DNA from: Rhodocytophaga rosea
GTDB taxonomy: Bacteria; Bacteroidota; Bacteroidia; Cytophagales; 172606-1
Direction of reading: 5' to 3'
Length of the DNA: 64,000 bases
Assembly (NCBI RefSeq): GCF_010119975.1
Contig: NZ_CP048222.1
Span: forward strand, 2,439,501 to 2,503,500
Position numbers and translations under genes: made by a program. Each line of letters begins with the position of its first letter. Within the stretch, counting starts at the first letter, position 1. Positions 19,067-27,560 of this stretch are shown here, piece after piece. Under the pieces are notes generated by a model. The model was given only the letters and a program-made list of their open reading frames with translations. It had not been told where the DNA came from and made no database searches.

Positions 19067-19918
19067 ATGTACCAGCCTATACGGTTTAGCCACTCTTTGT
19101 TACGAGTTTTTTTTCTTTGTTTCATCTGTTTCTGCTGTATGAGTCCACTTTTAGCACAGGTTTCTACAGCTAAGTTTAAAGTACTTGCCTTGTATACAGC
19201 AAAGAATGATCAGGCGCATATCAGTTTTGTAAAAGAGGCCAACCAATGGTTTACCCAGATGGCTGCCAAGCATGGATTTACCTATCATTCCACTACGGAC
19301 TGGAACAAATTGAATATAAAAGAACTTTCTGCCTACCAGGTGGTTGTTTTTTTGGATACCAGGCCTGAGGCTCCTGAACAAAGAAAGGCTTTTGAGCAAT
19401 ACATGAAAAACGGAGGTGCATGGATGGGTTTTCATTTTGCCGGATTTGCCTTAACACCTTCTGCCTATGATCAAAACTGGGACTGGTATCATAACCAGTT
19501 CATTGGCGCAGGTGAATATAAGTCGAATACCTGGCGGCCAACATCTGCTGTCTTAAAAGTAGAAGATTCCGCCCATCCGGCAACCAAACAGTTACACTCC
19601 ACCTTTACTTCTGCTCCAAATGAATGGTATAGCTGGAAAAATGATATAGGAAAAAATGACAGTATCAAAATCCTGCTTTCTATTGATGAGAAAAGCTTTC
19701 CGCTGGGTACTGGCCCTAAACCTCATGAAATCTGGCATAGCGGCTATTACCCGGTGGCCTGGACGAATATCCATTACAAGATGATCTATATGAATATGGG
19801 CCACAATGATATTAATTATGAGAATAAAACCAATAAAACACTCTCTTCTACATTTTCCAGTAAGCCTCAGAATCAATTTATTATGAATGCGCTGCTATGG
19901 TTAGCACAAAAAGATTGA
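19067..19918 (+). CDS. ThuA-domain secreted protein (paralogue 2)
   Basis: 283 residues with an N-terminal signal peptide ending near LLAQV (about residue 32). The ThuA fold starts FKVLALYTAKNDQAHISFVK and contains GGAWMGFHFAGFALTP, DSAHPATKQLHSTFTSAPNE and WHSGYYPVAWTNIHYKMIYM with NMGHND. Sequence is clearly related to, but diverged from, the preceding ThuA gene, particularly in the central insert (AYDQNWDWYHNQFIG). Probably envelope-located carbohydrate-related protein; enzymatic activity unknown. Confidence 0.85.
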   Translation: MYQPIRFSHSLLRVFFLCFICFCCMSPLLAQVSTAKFKVLALYTAKNDQAHISFVKEANQWFTQMAAKHGFTYHSTTDWNKLNIKELSAYQVVVFLDTRPEAPEQRKAFEQYMKNGGAWMGFHFAGFALTPSAYDQNWDWYHNQFIGAGEYKSNTWRPTSAVLKVEDSAHPATKQLHSTFTSAPNEWYSWKNDIGKNDSIKILLSIDEKSFPLGTGPKPHEIWHSGYYPVAWTNIHYKMIYMNMGHNDINYENKTNKTLSSTFSSKPQNQFIMNALLWLAQKD

Positions 19919-19979
19919 TAGTATGTAATGGTCACCTGAAAATTGAGATAAAAGGTTCTTAAAATTTGCCCATTTGTTT

Positions 19980-20597
19980 ATGAAAAGAATACTTGCCGCT
20001 ATATTCATTTTTATCATCTGTATAGGCACTTTTTCCTATGCACAAGACAATACGCTTGCGTATCAGCAGCAAGTAGAAGCGGACCGGAAAAAGAAAAATA
20101 CAGAATTTAAAACGGGTGAAAAATCTCCCCTTCCTCAAAAAGAACGCAGAAAATTCAAAGGTTTACATTATTTTCCCGTAGATAGTACCTACCGGGTAGA
20201 AGCTGTTTTTGTAAGAGATTCTACCCAGGCTCCTTTTAAAATGAAAACTACTACTGCCCGTTTGCCGGAGTATGTAAAATATGGAGAACTGCATTTTACG
20301 CTGCATGGAAAGCCTTTTATGCTCACCGTATTTCAGAACCTGGAATTAGTAAAAAAGCCAGAATACAAAGATTATCTGTTTATTCCCTTCACGGATGAAA
20401 CCAATGGCTTTGATAGTTATGGCGGAGGCCGCTATATCGATTTCCGGATTCCGGCTACTGAAAAAGTAATTCTTGACTTCAATCAAGCATATAATCCATA
20501 TTGTGCCTATAGCCCAACGTACTCCTGCCCCATCCCTCCTGCCGAAAATCAACTACAGGTACAAATCCATGCCGGGGAGAAAAGTTATCATGAATGA
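19980..20597 (+). CDS. DUF1684 family secreted protein
   Basis: 205 residues from ATG 19980 (MKRILAAIFIFIICIG), with a signal peptide cut near SYAQ. The family signature is strong at the end: DETNGFDSYGGGRYIDFR, then DFNQAYNPYCAYSPTYSCP with IPPAEN, a cysteine pair seen throughout DUF1684. The central KFKGLHYFPVDSTYRVEAVF also fits. Function is unknown. It ends 8 bp before the convergent kinase gene, with no visible terminator between them. Confidence 0.85.
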   Translation: MKRILAAIFIFIICIGTFSYAQDNTLAYQQQVEADRKKKNTEFKTGEKSPLPQKERRKFKGLHYFPVDSTYRVEAVFVRDSTQAPFKMKTTTARLPEYVKYGELHFTLHGKPFMLTVFQNLELVKKPEYKDYLFIPFTDETNGFDSYGGGRYIDFRIPATEKVILDFNQAYNPYCAYSPTYSCPIPPAENQLQVQIHAGEKSYHE

Positions 20598-20605
20598 AAG
20601 GAATA

Positions 20606-22102
20606 CTACTGAATCTCTTCCTGAACACTTTCAACAGATTGGGCGGAGGCAATGGCACATTCGACCCGGGAGGCTAGTATTTTCCGGTCAATTAAAAACC
20701 GTTCCTCCTGGCCGGATTCCAGGCGGCCATGTTCATAAATATAGTTGCCGATTTCATTGTCGTTGGCATTAAAGTAGGTGATCCGGATGCTCACATTGTC
20801 AAAATCCATTTCTGAGGTATTGGTCAGGGTTGCCCGTACGGTAAGTTTCCTATCCCTAACTTCAGAAGATTCCTCCGTTATTTCGTTGGTATCTTCTTCG
20901 GCTATTTCGCACACCAGGTTGATGTATCTGGCAGCATCTGTTGAAGTGAGCCGGGTATCCTGAGTTGGTTCCTCTTCCTGAACTTCGTCCGGAGTTTCAA
21001 CCGGAGGGGGATCTGTTTTCTTTTCTTTCTTTTTTTCGGATGAACCCTGTGACAACGTTGTTTCTGTATTTACGGGAGTATTGGTCTGAACCGGAGTATC
21101 TTCTTTTTTCCTCAAAAACAGCCATCCTGCTACCAGCAATACAGCCAGCATAAGCGCGAGCACCCAGCCTTTGTTTGCAGATTTTTTCTGCGTACTTGTT
21201 ACTTTCGTTACCGAGGGATTTTCCTGTGAAGGTTTACTGGTTTTATTCTGAAAAGTAATGGTAGACCCTACCGGCAAAGACATGGTTCCCATGAAAGCTT
21301 CCTTAAATTCCTGGCAATCCTGAAAACGTTCCTCTGGTTTTTTGGCCGTTGCTTTATCAATGACCGCCTGCATCCTGGCAGACACATTCGGATAGTACTG
21401 GCTGGCTCTGGGCAGTGGTTCGTTTACAATTTTATTATACACCGCAAATTCCGTCGCGTTCGGGTCATCGTATGGACTTCTGCCGGTCAGCATCTGAAAC
21501 AAGGTAACCCCCAGTGAATAAATGTCGCTGCGTTTATCTACAGGTTCGCCTTTTACCTGTTCCGGGCTCATGTATAAGACGGTACCCATTTTTGTACCAG
21601 CCTGCGTAAGCGTATGTGTCCGCTGGCTAAGCAGTTTGGCAATTCCATAATCCAGGATTTTCATTCTCTCCCGGCCGGTGATCATGATATTCGCCGGTTT
21701 TACATCCCGGTGAATTACACCTTGCTCGTGGGCATAAGCAAACGCATCCAGAATTTGCATAAAAAGCGGAATTGCTTTACTTTCAGGAATAGGACCAGAA
21801 ACCGTTTGTATATAGTCATCCAGGGTTTTCCCTTCTACATACTCCATGATCAGATAGAGGCCATTTTCCTCTTCCAGGTAATCAAACAGGATCACAATAT
21901 TGGGATGATGCAGCGAAGAAAGGGTGGAAGCTTCGTTTTTGAAACGTACCCGGATGCCCGGATTTTTGACCAGAGAAGGATTAAGTGCTTTGATGGCCAC
22001 TTTACGGCTCAGTTGCATATGTACAGCCAGATACACACTGCCCATACCCCCTTCACCCAACAAAGATTCAATCTTATAATTAAGTATCTGTTGTCCGATC
22101 AT
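20606..22102 (-). CDS. Transmembrane Ser/Thr protein kinase with extracytoplasmic FxLYD-like domain
   Basis: A 498-residue Hanks-type kinase. The start ATG 22102 (MIGQQILNYKIESLLGEGG) lies one base after the phosphatase stop, so the two are translationally linked. Kinase domain, residues about 8-265: P-loop GEGGMGSVYLA, VAIK lysine, catalytic HRDVKPANIM, metal motif DYG in place of DFG, and MSPEQVKGEPVDKRSDIYSLG. One TM segment (WVLALMLAVLLVAGWLFL, about 318-336) precedes an acidic, proline-rich linker. A C-terminal beta domain (about 385-490, KLTVRATLTNTSEMDFDNVS) resembles FxLYD. There are no PASTA repeats. It forms an operon with the PP2C gene and FHA proteins upstream. Confidence 0.9.
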   Translation of the reverse strand: MIGQQILNYKIESLLGEGGMGSVYLAVHMQLSRKVAIKALNPSLVKNPGIRVRFKNEASTLSSLHHPNIVILFDYLEEENGLYLIMEYVEGKTLDDYIQTVSGPIPESKAIPLFMQILDAFAYAHEQGVIHRDVKPANIMITGRERMKILDYGIAKLLSQRTHTLTQAGTKMGTVLYMSPEQVKGEPVDKRSDIYSLGVTLFQMLTGRSPYDDPNATEFAVYNKIVNEPLPRASQYYPNVSARMQAVIDKATAKKPEERFQDCQEFKEAFMGTMSLPVGSTITFQNKTSKPSQENPSVTKVTSTQKKSANKGWVLALMLAVLLVAGWLFLRKKEDTPVQTNTPVNTETTLSQGSSEKKKEKKTDPPPVETPDEVQEEEPTQDTRLTSTDAARYINLVCEIAEEDTNEITEESSEVRDRKLTVRATLTNTSEMDFDNVSIRITYFNANDNEIGNYIYEHGRLESGQEERFLIDRKILASRVECAIASAQSVESVQEEIQ

Positions 22103-22103
22103 G

Positions 22104-23570
22104 CTATTTTTTCTCTGCAAAAGGAATGACAAGCACTTCTCCCCTGGAAGCACGGTCGGCTGTTTTGGCATTGGCCGCCATAATTAATTCCTTGCTTACC
22201 CCATATTTTTTAGCCACCACATTCAGTACATCTCCTGCACCTACCGTATGCCGTGCCCGTACTTTCACCCGGAGTTGCGTTACATCCGACTTCAAATCTT
22301 TGCCCTGGTCTTTGATGGAAGGATTCCAGCTTTGCAGCGACTGGTTGGTTACATTATATCTTCTGGCAACCGAACTAAAAGTTTCGCCAGCCCGCACCGT
22401 ATGGGTGATATACGTTTCCTGACCAGCAGCTGTTTTCGTAGTTGTATTCGCTGTTGTAGCCGTTTTTTCTTCTTTATTGACTTTTTTAACAACCGAAGGC
22501 TTTTCTGTAGTGGTACTAATAGGTTTGGCAGGGCTTGGTTCTTCGGTTGCTACCGCCTCAGTTTCTATATCCTCACTTGTTTCTTCATCAGCGGTAGTAG
22601 CACCAGGTTGCTCCTGTGAAAGTTCTGAAGTGGCTGGAGTTACATCCGACATCTGGTCGTAACCGATGATGAACAAAATAAATACGATACCCACCAGTAC
22701 GCCCAGTACAATCAATGCCGGGTCTACTTTCTGGTGAATAGGTGCTGCCTGAACTTTGGTTTTCTTATGTTTTGCCTTGCTTGTGGTGGCCATATCTTCT
22801 GTGATTCCGCTTGCAGCGGCTGTGTCAAATTGAATCAATTGAACGGTAATATTATCGTAGCCGCCGGCATCATTGGCCAGTTGTACGAGCTTCATCGCTT
22901 TGTTTTGTATCGGAATCCTTTCAGACAATATCTGTTGAATTGTAGTATCGTTAATCATGCCATTAAGCCCATCGGTGCAAATCAGTAAGGTATCACCCAT
23001 AGCCGGATGAAATGGCTGTTGGCTTACTTCAACCTCTACTTCCGGCAGGGTGCCCAACGCACGGGTGAGCTGATTTTTCCTTGGATGATTTTCCGCTTCT
23101 TCCTCTTTGAGCATACCTTGGTCTACCATTTCCTGCACGACTGAATGGTCTTTGGTAAGGCGCTTCAACCCTTTGGCAGACTGCAGATATAAACGGCTGT
23201 CACCTACATGCGCATAATACACTTCATCATTCCGGATAATAACTACTACACACGTCGTACCCATTCCCCGAAGATGCGTATTCTGATTGGCATGGGCATA
23301 TATCTGTTGATTGGCAAACAAAATAGATTGCCTCATGGCTTCCGGAAGGTTGTCGTAAAATCCATGTTCAAAAAAGCGGCGTATGCTATCTACCGCCAGT
23401 TGTGAGGCTGTGGCACCTCCGGCATGTCCACCCATTCCGTCGCACACGACAAACAGATGCCCATTTGCGTTTTCAAAATAGCCCAGGTAATCTTCATTGG
23501 CTTCCCGGACTTTGCCTACATCTGTATGATTCCCGAATTGAAAATTTTTCTGATTGCTTGCTGTTGACAT
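22104..23570 (-). CDS. PP2C-type protein phosphatase with TM segment and two extracytoplasmic LysM domains
   Basis: A 488-residue phosphatase that would reverse the neighbouring kinase. I start it at ATG 23570 (MSTASNQKNFQFGNHTDVG). PP2C core, about residues 10-250: VGKVREANEDYLG, VCDGMGGHAGGATASQL, HVGDSRLYL, LLICTDGLNGMI and AGGYDNITVQL, supplying the metal-binding aspartates. One TM helix (ALIVLGVLVGIVFILFIIGY, about 280-300) is followed by a Thr/Glu-rich spacer. Two LysM repeats follow (THTVRAGETFSSVARRYNVT, about 387-435; RHTVGAGDVLNVVAKKYGVS, about 438-485). LysM binds N-acetylglucosamine polymers such as peptidoglycan, so the phosphatase may sense the wall. Confidence 0.9.
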   Translation of the reverse strand: MSTASNQKNFQFGNHTDVGKVREANEDYLGYFENANGHLFVVCDGMGGHAGGATASQLAVDSIRRFFEHGFYDNLPEAMRQSILFANQQIYAHANQNTHLRGMGTTCVVVIIRNDEVYYAHVGDSRLYLQSAKGLKRLTKDHSVVQEMVDQGMLKEEEAENHPRKNQLTRALGTLPEVEVEVSQQPFHPAMGDTLLICTDGLNGMINDTTIQQILSERIPIQNKAMKLVQLANDAGGYDNITVQLIQFDTAAASGITEDMATTSKAKHKKTKVQAAPIHQKVDPALIVLGVLVGIVFILFIIGYDQMSDVTPATSELSQEQPGATTADEETSEDIETEAVATEEPSPAKPISTTTEKPSVVKKVNKEEKTATTANTTTKTAAGQETYITHTVRAGETFSSVARRYNVTNQSLQSWNPSIKDQGKDLKSDVTQLRVKVRARHTVGAGDVLNVVAKKYGVSKELIMAANAKTADRASRGEVLVIPFAEKK

Positions 23571-23634
23571 GAATCCGCCGTTTCTAAACAATAAAAATAA
23601 TCAGTTTGTAACTAAAACTGATATAAACAGCGAT

Positions 23635-24873
23635 TTATTTGATTAGTTGCGAAAACTTAGGATTAGTTTTGCCATGCTTCTTTCTGTGCTCAATCCATTT
23701 ACTGAGCAATTCATCAGTATGTAAAGTGATTGGAGGAGATACTACTATCTGGTCTTCATACCTGGAAAAATAACTTACGCTATAAGTAGGAATATAAAAT
23801 TGAATCTGGAGAGAATCTCCATAATATTGTCTAAACTCATCCATAAATCCAGGGCTATCAACGGCTGGCGGGTCCATAAACATAGTAAAAGGACTTCCAT
23901 AATCAAATGTTATCTCTTCATCACTATAAATAGGTAGGTTAGAAAGTCCTGTTCCACAATCATAACTTATATCTAAGTCACTCTCTTCTGAATTCCCGTT
24001 TGTGAATACTCTAAACTTTGTAAAAACTACTGGATGTTCTCTCTCCCAAGATACATGATAGAAACGCTCCCCACTTGTGTTTTTAAGTGTTAGTATCAAG
24101 GAATCCGGGTTGAAAAAGTCTTCTTTCTTTATTTTCCATTCTAATGGCCGGATTTTAACAATCTCAAACTCAGAATAAAACTCACCATGTTTCTCTATTC
24201 TAGCAACTAACCTATATTTTCCTATTTTCAATTTTTTACCAAATATAAGATAATCTATGTTTGAACCATTGAATGTAGCCTTCTGTAAACCTGGGTTATT
24301 CACAAGCCAGTAGTCAACTTCCATCGTATCAAATCCAGTTGTATCATCCCGGCCCTCAAAAACTGTATAATCATAAATATAATTTACCTTGTCTTCCTCT
24401 ATGATTGTGACATCATTCGTTTTCTTCCAGCTGCCTTCTATCTTTTCTTCAAACCAGAATGTGTGCGGATGTGAAGTGTAATTACTCATTTCGATTTTAA
24501 AATTCTGGCCATAACCTATGTGTTTAGGATTATAAATAGTAAAAAGTTCTGGAACATATGGTGGATTAGGTTTATTGCTTACCAACATATAATTATTATC
24601 TTCCGAATCAAAACTATAATGTAATCGCCATTTTGTAAGATTAGGTTTTAAGCCCTCTCTGGAAACAGTATGTTCGCATTCTCCTACAAACAAAGCATTT
24701 CTTTCTTCCTTTTGTATGCCCAGATAATTTGTGATAAAACCACTCAGGTATATATCAAAATAATATTGCTGATCAAGCATCTTATGATTGTTGTAATAAT
24801 CAGTAATCATTGCTGAAAGCAGCAACAATAGCATAATTGGAATACCAATCAATAACTTCTTTGTCAATTTCAT
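23635..24873 (-). CDS. Membrane-anchored extracytoplasmic protein of unknown function
   Basis: 412 residues with an N-terminal signal-anchor (LLIGIPIMLLLLLSAMI, about 7-23) and a large polar, beta-rich, aromatic-rich exterior part. No known motif was recognised. Repeated features are short strand-like segments (GYGQNFKIEMSNYTSHPHTF; LKIGKYRLVARIEKHGEFYS), as in Ig-like or carbohydrate-binding folds. It lies between the PP2C and VWA-FHA genes on the same strand, 64 bp before the PP2C start and 21 bp after the VWA-FHA stop. Operon position suggests a role in the kinase pathway, perhaps as envelope sensor; this is inference only. It is more AT-rich than its neighbours and may be an insertion into the cluster. 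Confidence 0.65.
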   Translation of the reverse strand: MKLTKKLLIGIPIMLLLLLSAMITDYYNNHKMLDQQYYFDIYLSGFITNYLGIQKEERNALFVGECEHTVSREGLKPNLTKWRLHYSFDSEDNNYMLVSNKPNPPYVPELFTIYNPKHIGYGQNFKIEMSNYTSHPHTFWFEEKIEGSWKKTNDVTIIEEDKVNYIYDYTVFEGRDDTTGFDTMEVDYWLVNNPGLQKATFNGSNIDYLIFGKKLKIGKYRLVARIEKHGEFYSEFEIVKIRPLEWKIKKEDFFNPDSLILTLKNTSGERFYHVSWEREHPVVFTKFRVFTNGNSEESDLDISYDCGTGLSNLPIYSDEEITFDYGSPFTMFMDPPAVDSPGFMDEFRQYYGDSLQIQFYIPTYSVSYFSRYEDQIVVSPPITLHTDELLSKWIEHRKKHGKTNPKFSQLIK

Positions 24874-24894
24874 ATACTAATCAGTCTACTAAAA

Positions 24895-26373
24895 CTATAT
24901 CTGAAACTTCAACTGAGCGGCTCCCATCCGGATGATGTCTCCCGATTTAAGAAGATGTTTGCCTTGGATGCGGGCGTTATTTACCAGCGTGCTGTTGGTG
25001 CTTCCTAAGTCAGTAAGATAGAAGTTACCATTTTCATTGGAAATAACCGCATGTTTTCCGGAAACTGTGGCTTCCGGAATCACAATATCATTACCATTGC
25101 TACGGCCGATGGTAATTTGTGGCTGGCTTAGGGTAAAGGTTTGAGAGAAGGTGCCAGCGCTGACCATTAAAACAGGAGACGTACTTCCACCGGCTAAAAT
25201 AGTCCGTTTGAGGTCTTTGGCTGGAACCTGCACAGGTTGGCTTCTTTCTGGCTGTCGGTTTACTTCCGGCTGTATACGGTTTCCTGTAGCTGAAGCCTGC
25301 CTGAGTAAGGCATCTTGTTCGGCTTGCTTGCCAGACTCAAATGCCAGTTTTTTCTGCTTCGTCTGGTAAAGAAACCAGGCCATTCCCCCTCCAACCAGGG
25401 CGACGATAATAAATATATACAAACCATATCCGGAGCTTTCTTGAACAGGCGTGGTATAAGTAGCCGGCTGCCGTTGATTCTGATACCGCACTTCATACTG
25501 ATACAACCGACCATTAGCTTTATTGGCAGTAGTAAATTCAAGAATGTATGCCCCGGTATTTTTTTTGGAGGCAGTGGTCCGGCTTATAAATTTTTTAGAG
25601 GCGGCACTGATTTCGCTTTGTGTTTTGGCAAGAGTGGTTTCGCCATTGGTACGGTCGCTGAGCCTAACAAAGTTATCAGGCGCATACCTATTGCCGGTTT
25701 TGTAAGTGATAGTGTAAATGGGAATCCGGGATCGCAGGGATTTTTCTATACAATCCTCGGCCTTAATGGGCGAACGGCTATTGTTGATGGCAGCTGACAA
25801 TACAATTAATCTTTTGTTTTCAGGCAGGTTTTGTTTGGCTACGATAAAATCCAGTGCTTCGTAAATAGCTTTGTACACATCAGCCACATAGGTAGTATCC
25901 CGGCTGGCAGAAACCTGGCTGGTAATTTCACGTTTCAGGGTAGCCACATCTGACGTAAATTCTGCACTCAGGATATTCAGCGCACGGCCAGTTTTACTGG
26001 CTTTTCCGAAATACGCTACATTGACCTTATCCCCAGCATTCACTCCGGAAAGAGATTCATTTACTGCCTTTTTGAAGTTCTCCAGCGCTTTTCCGTAAGT
26101 AAATCCGGAAGCTTCAATGAGAATAAATAATGTTTTTTCTTTAGCAGTATTAGCAGAATCGGTAGCTTCTTTCAGGGTAAATTCTAATTCTTTACGGTCT
26201 TCCAGTACTTTAAATTCACCTGCTTTTGCCTCAGTTGCAGGAGAAAGCTGAATTCTGGAACGAATCAGCGGATAGGCAGACACATCTGTACTTTGAATGA
26301 TAAAATTCTGGCTTTGAACCTGCAAAGCGAAGAACAAGCTGCTGATCAGCAGGCAAATGAATTTGATTCTCAT
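24895..26373 (-). CDS. Signal peptide-VWA-TM-FHA protein
   Basis: 492 residues with four parts. A signal peptide (MRIKFICLLISSLFFALQ, ending about residue 21). A von Willebrand A-like domain (about 75-270) in the exterior; its metal-site loop reads LIEASGF, so the first Asp of DxSxS is Glu and the third position is not Ser. A TM helix (YGLYIFIIVALVGGGMAWFL, about 315-334). A cytoplasmic FHA domain (about 410-490) with GRSNGNDIVIP, VSGKH and DLGSTNSTLVN, the intact phosphothreonine pocket. The layout connects an outside binding domain to an inside phosphopeptide reader. Gene order places it between the small FHA protein and the phosphatase/kinase pair. Confidence 0.87.
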   Translation of the reverse strand: MRIKFICLLISSLFFALQVQSQNFIIQSTDVSAYPLIRSRIQLSPATEAKAGEFKVLEDRKELEFTLKEATDSANTAKEKTLFILIEASGFTYGKALENFKKAVNESLSGVNAGDKVNVAYFGKASKTGRALNILSAEFTSDVATLKREITSQVSASRDTTYVADVYKAIYEALDFIVAKQNLPENKRLIVLSAAINNSRSPIKAEDCIEKSLRSRIPIYTITYKTGNRYAPDNFVRLSDRTNGETTLAKTQSEISAASKKFISRTTASKKNTGAYILEFTTANKANGRLYQYEVRYQNQRQPATYTTPVQESSGYGLYIFIIVALVGGGMAWFLYQTKQKKLAFESGKQAEQDALLRQASATGNRIQPEVNRQPERSQPVQVPAKDLKRTILAGGSTSPVLMVSAGTFSQTFTLSQPQITIGRSNGNDIVIPEATVSGKHAVISNENGNFYLTDLGSTNSTLVNNARIQGKHLLKSGDIIRMGAAQLKFQI

Positions 26374-26399
26374 AAAAAATGCGTTGCCAGTAAAATTTC

Positions 26400-26987
26400 T
26401 CAGGCTACCGTACGGAATTTAAAGATGGTGGCCCCGATCTTAATGGTATCCCCGTCTTTCAGGTTGCCTTCCTCTTCAAATACCTCATTAATAAACGTGC
26501 CATTGGTAGAGAGTTCATCTTTGAACTTAAAACTTCCCATCCGGTTCAGAATCGTGAGATGTTTGCTGGATACTGCTGAATCATTGGAAACCACAATATC
26601 ACAAGCCGGATCAGAACCAATGGTGTTACGACCTTCGTACAACCTAAAATCTACGCCGTTTACATCTATTGTAAAAGAAACCAGCCAGCCCACCAGTTTA
26701 CGTCCACCAGGAACTGGCTGCTGTCTCGACTGTGGGCTTACTGTGGTCTGAGGAATATTACCTGTAAATACCTGGGTTTTGGCCAGGTTACCTGGTTGTG
26801 TCTGGCTCAATTCTTCTGAGGATACTATTTTGGTTCTATCTATATCCTGAACTTTGGGGGAAACTACCTGGGTTTTGTCTATATTCATGGGAGCAGGCCG
26901 GATATTTGTAGGTTTCGGACAATACGGACACTCCTCCAGGGTACTCTGGTAATAATGCCCGTTTTTACATAGTTTAAATTCACTCAT
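26400..26987 (-). CDS. Cytoplasmic FHA-domain protein with N-terminal zinc-ribbon-like motif
   Basis: 195 residues, soluble. The N-terminus has CKNGHYYQSTLEECPYCPKP, a likely zinc-binding motif (Cys, His, then CPYC). A Thr-rich linker (about 35-85) has repeated DKTQVV, DRTKIV, AKTQVF motifs resembling kinase target sites: three Thr-Gln or Thr-Lys sites in similar context. The FHA domain (about 100-193) has SSKH and LSTNGTFIN, but the usual first Arg of GR is Ser here (NTIGSDPACDIVV), so pThr binding may be altered. It is 26 bp upstream of the VWA-FHA gene and probably begins the operon. By analogy with GarA or FhaA-type proteins, the Thr motifs may be phosphorylated by the kinase. Confidence 0.87.
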   Translation of the reverse strand: MSEFKLCKNGHYYQSTLEECPYCPKPTNIRPAPMNIDKTQVVSPKVQDIDRTKIVSSEELSQTQPGNLAKTQVFTGNIPQTTVSPQSRQQPVPGGRKLVGWLVSFTIDVNGVDFRLYEGRNTIGSDPACDIVVSNDSAVSSKHLTILNRMGSFKFKDELSTNGTFINEVFEEEGNLKDGDTIKIGATIFKFRTVA

Positions 26988-27075
26988 ATTTCTAAAAGGT
27001 CATGGGTCAGTTATTATTTCACTCTTGAAGGAATTTCAATCTCAGTAAATGGCAATAATTTATTTCACATTACTT

Positions 27076-27542
27076 TTACTCCCACTTTTTAAATGGAGGA
27101 AATTCGCTCCATTTCTTATCGTACTTCAGTTGACCTAAAAATTCCTGTAATGTATTAGCCTGATAGGCAACCCCAAAATCCCAATCTATTAAAAATATCT
27201 TACCATAATTTTTCTGGCCTATACCAATGCATATACATGGACTTCCCAGAGTTTCTCCGAATGGCAAGATTTGATTCTCTTGTATTTCCGGATCATCATA
27301 CACTTACCCCATGCACTTTCTATTTCTTCTAAACTATTTAGATGATAAAGTTCATATAACCTTTGATCTCCATCTTCAAACTTAGTGTAAAATACATTGA
27401 CACCCAGATCTCCGCCATTATAATGAAGCAACAATTCTTTTAAGGAATCTGGTATAGAAAATTTAAGTCTTGATTCTACATTCTGAATATCCTTATGTGA
27501 TATTTGTTGTAAGTTAGGTTTTATGCGTAGCAATACTTTCAT
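27076..27542 (-). pseudogene. SUKH (SMI1/KNR4) family protein, frameshifted
   Basis: Two overlapping minus-strand frames together make one SMI1/KNR4-like protein. The first (27542 down to about 27310) reads HKDIQNVESRLKFSIPDSLK, LLHYNGGDLG and ends with LNSLEEIESAWGK. The second takes over at about 27303 with YDDPEIQENQILPFGETLGS, GKIFLIDWDFGVAYQ and a C-terminal FLGQL. A single missing base near 27305-27315 explains the break. SUKH proteins are often immunity proteins against contact-dependent or polymorphic toxins. No toxin gene is adjacent. Either a sequencing indel or a real inactivating mutation is possible. Confidence 0.7.
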
Positions 27543-27560
27543 TATCCATTCCTTACAACA

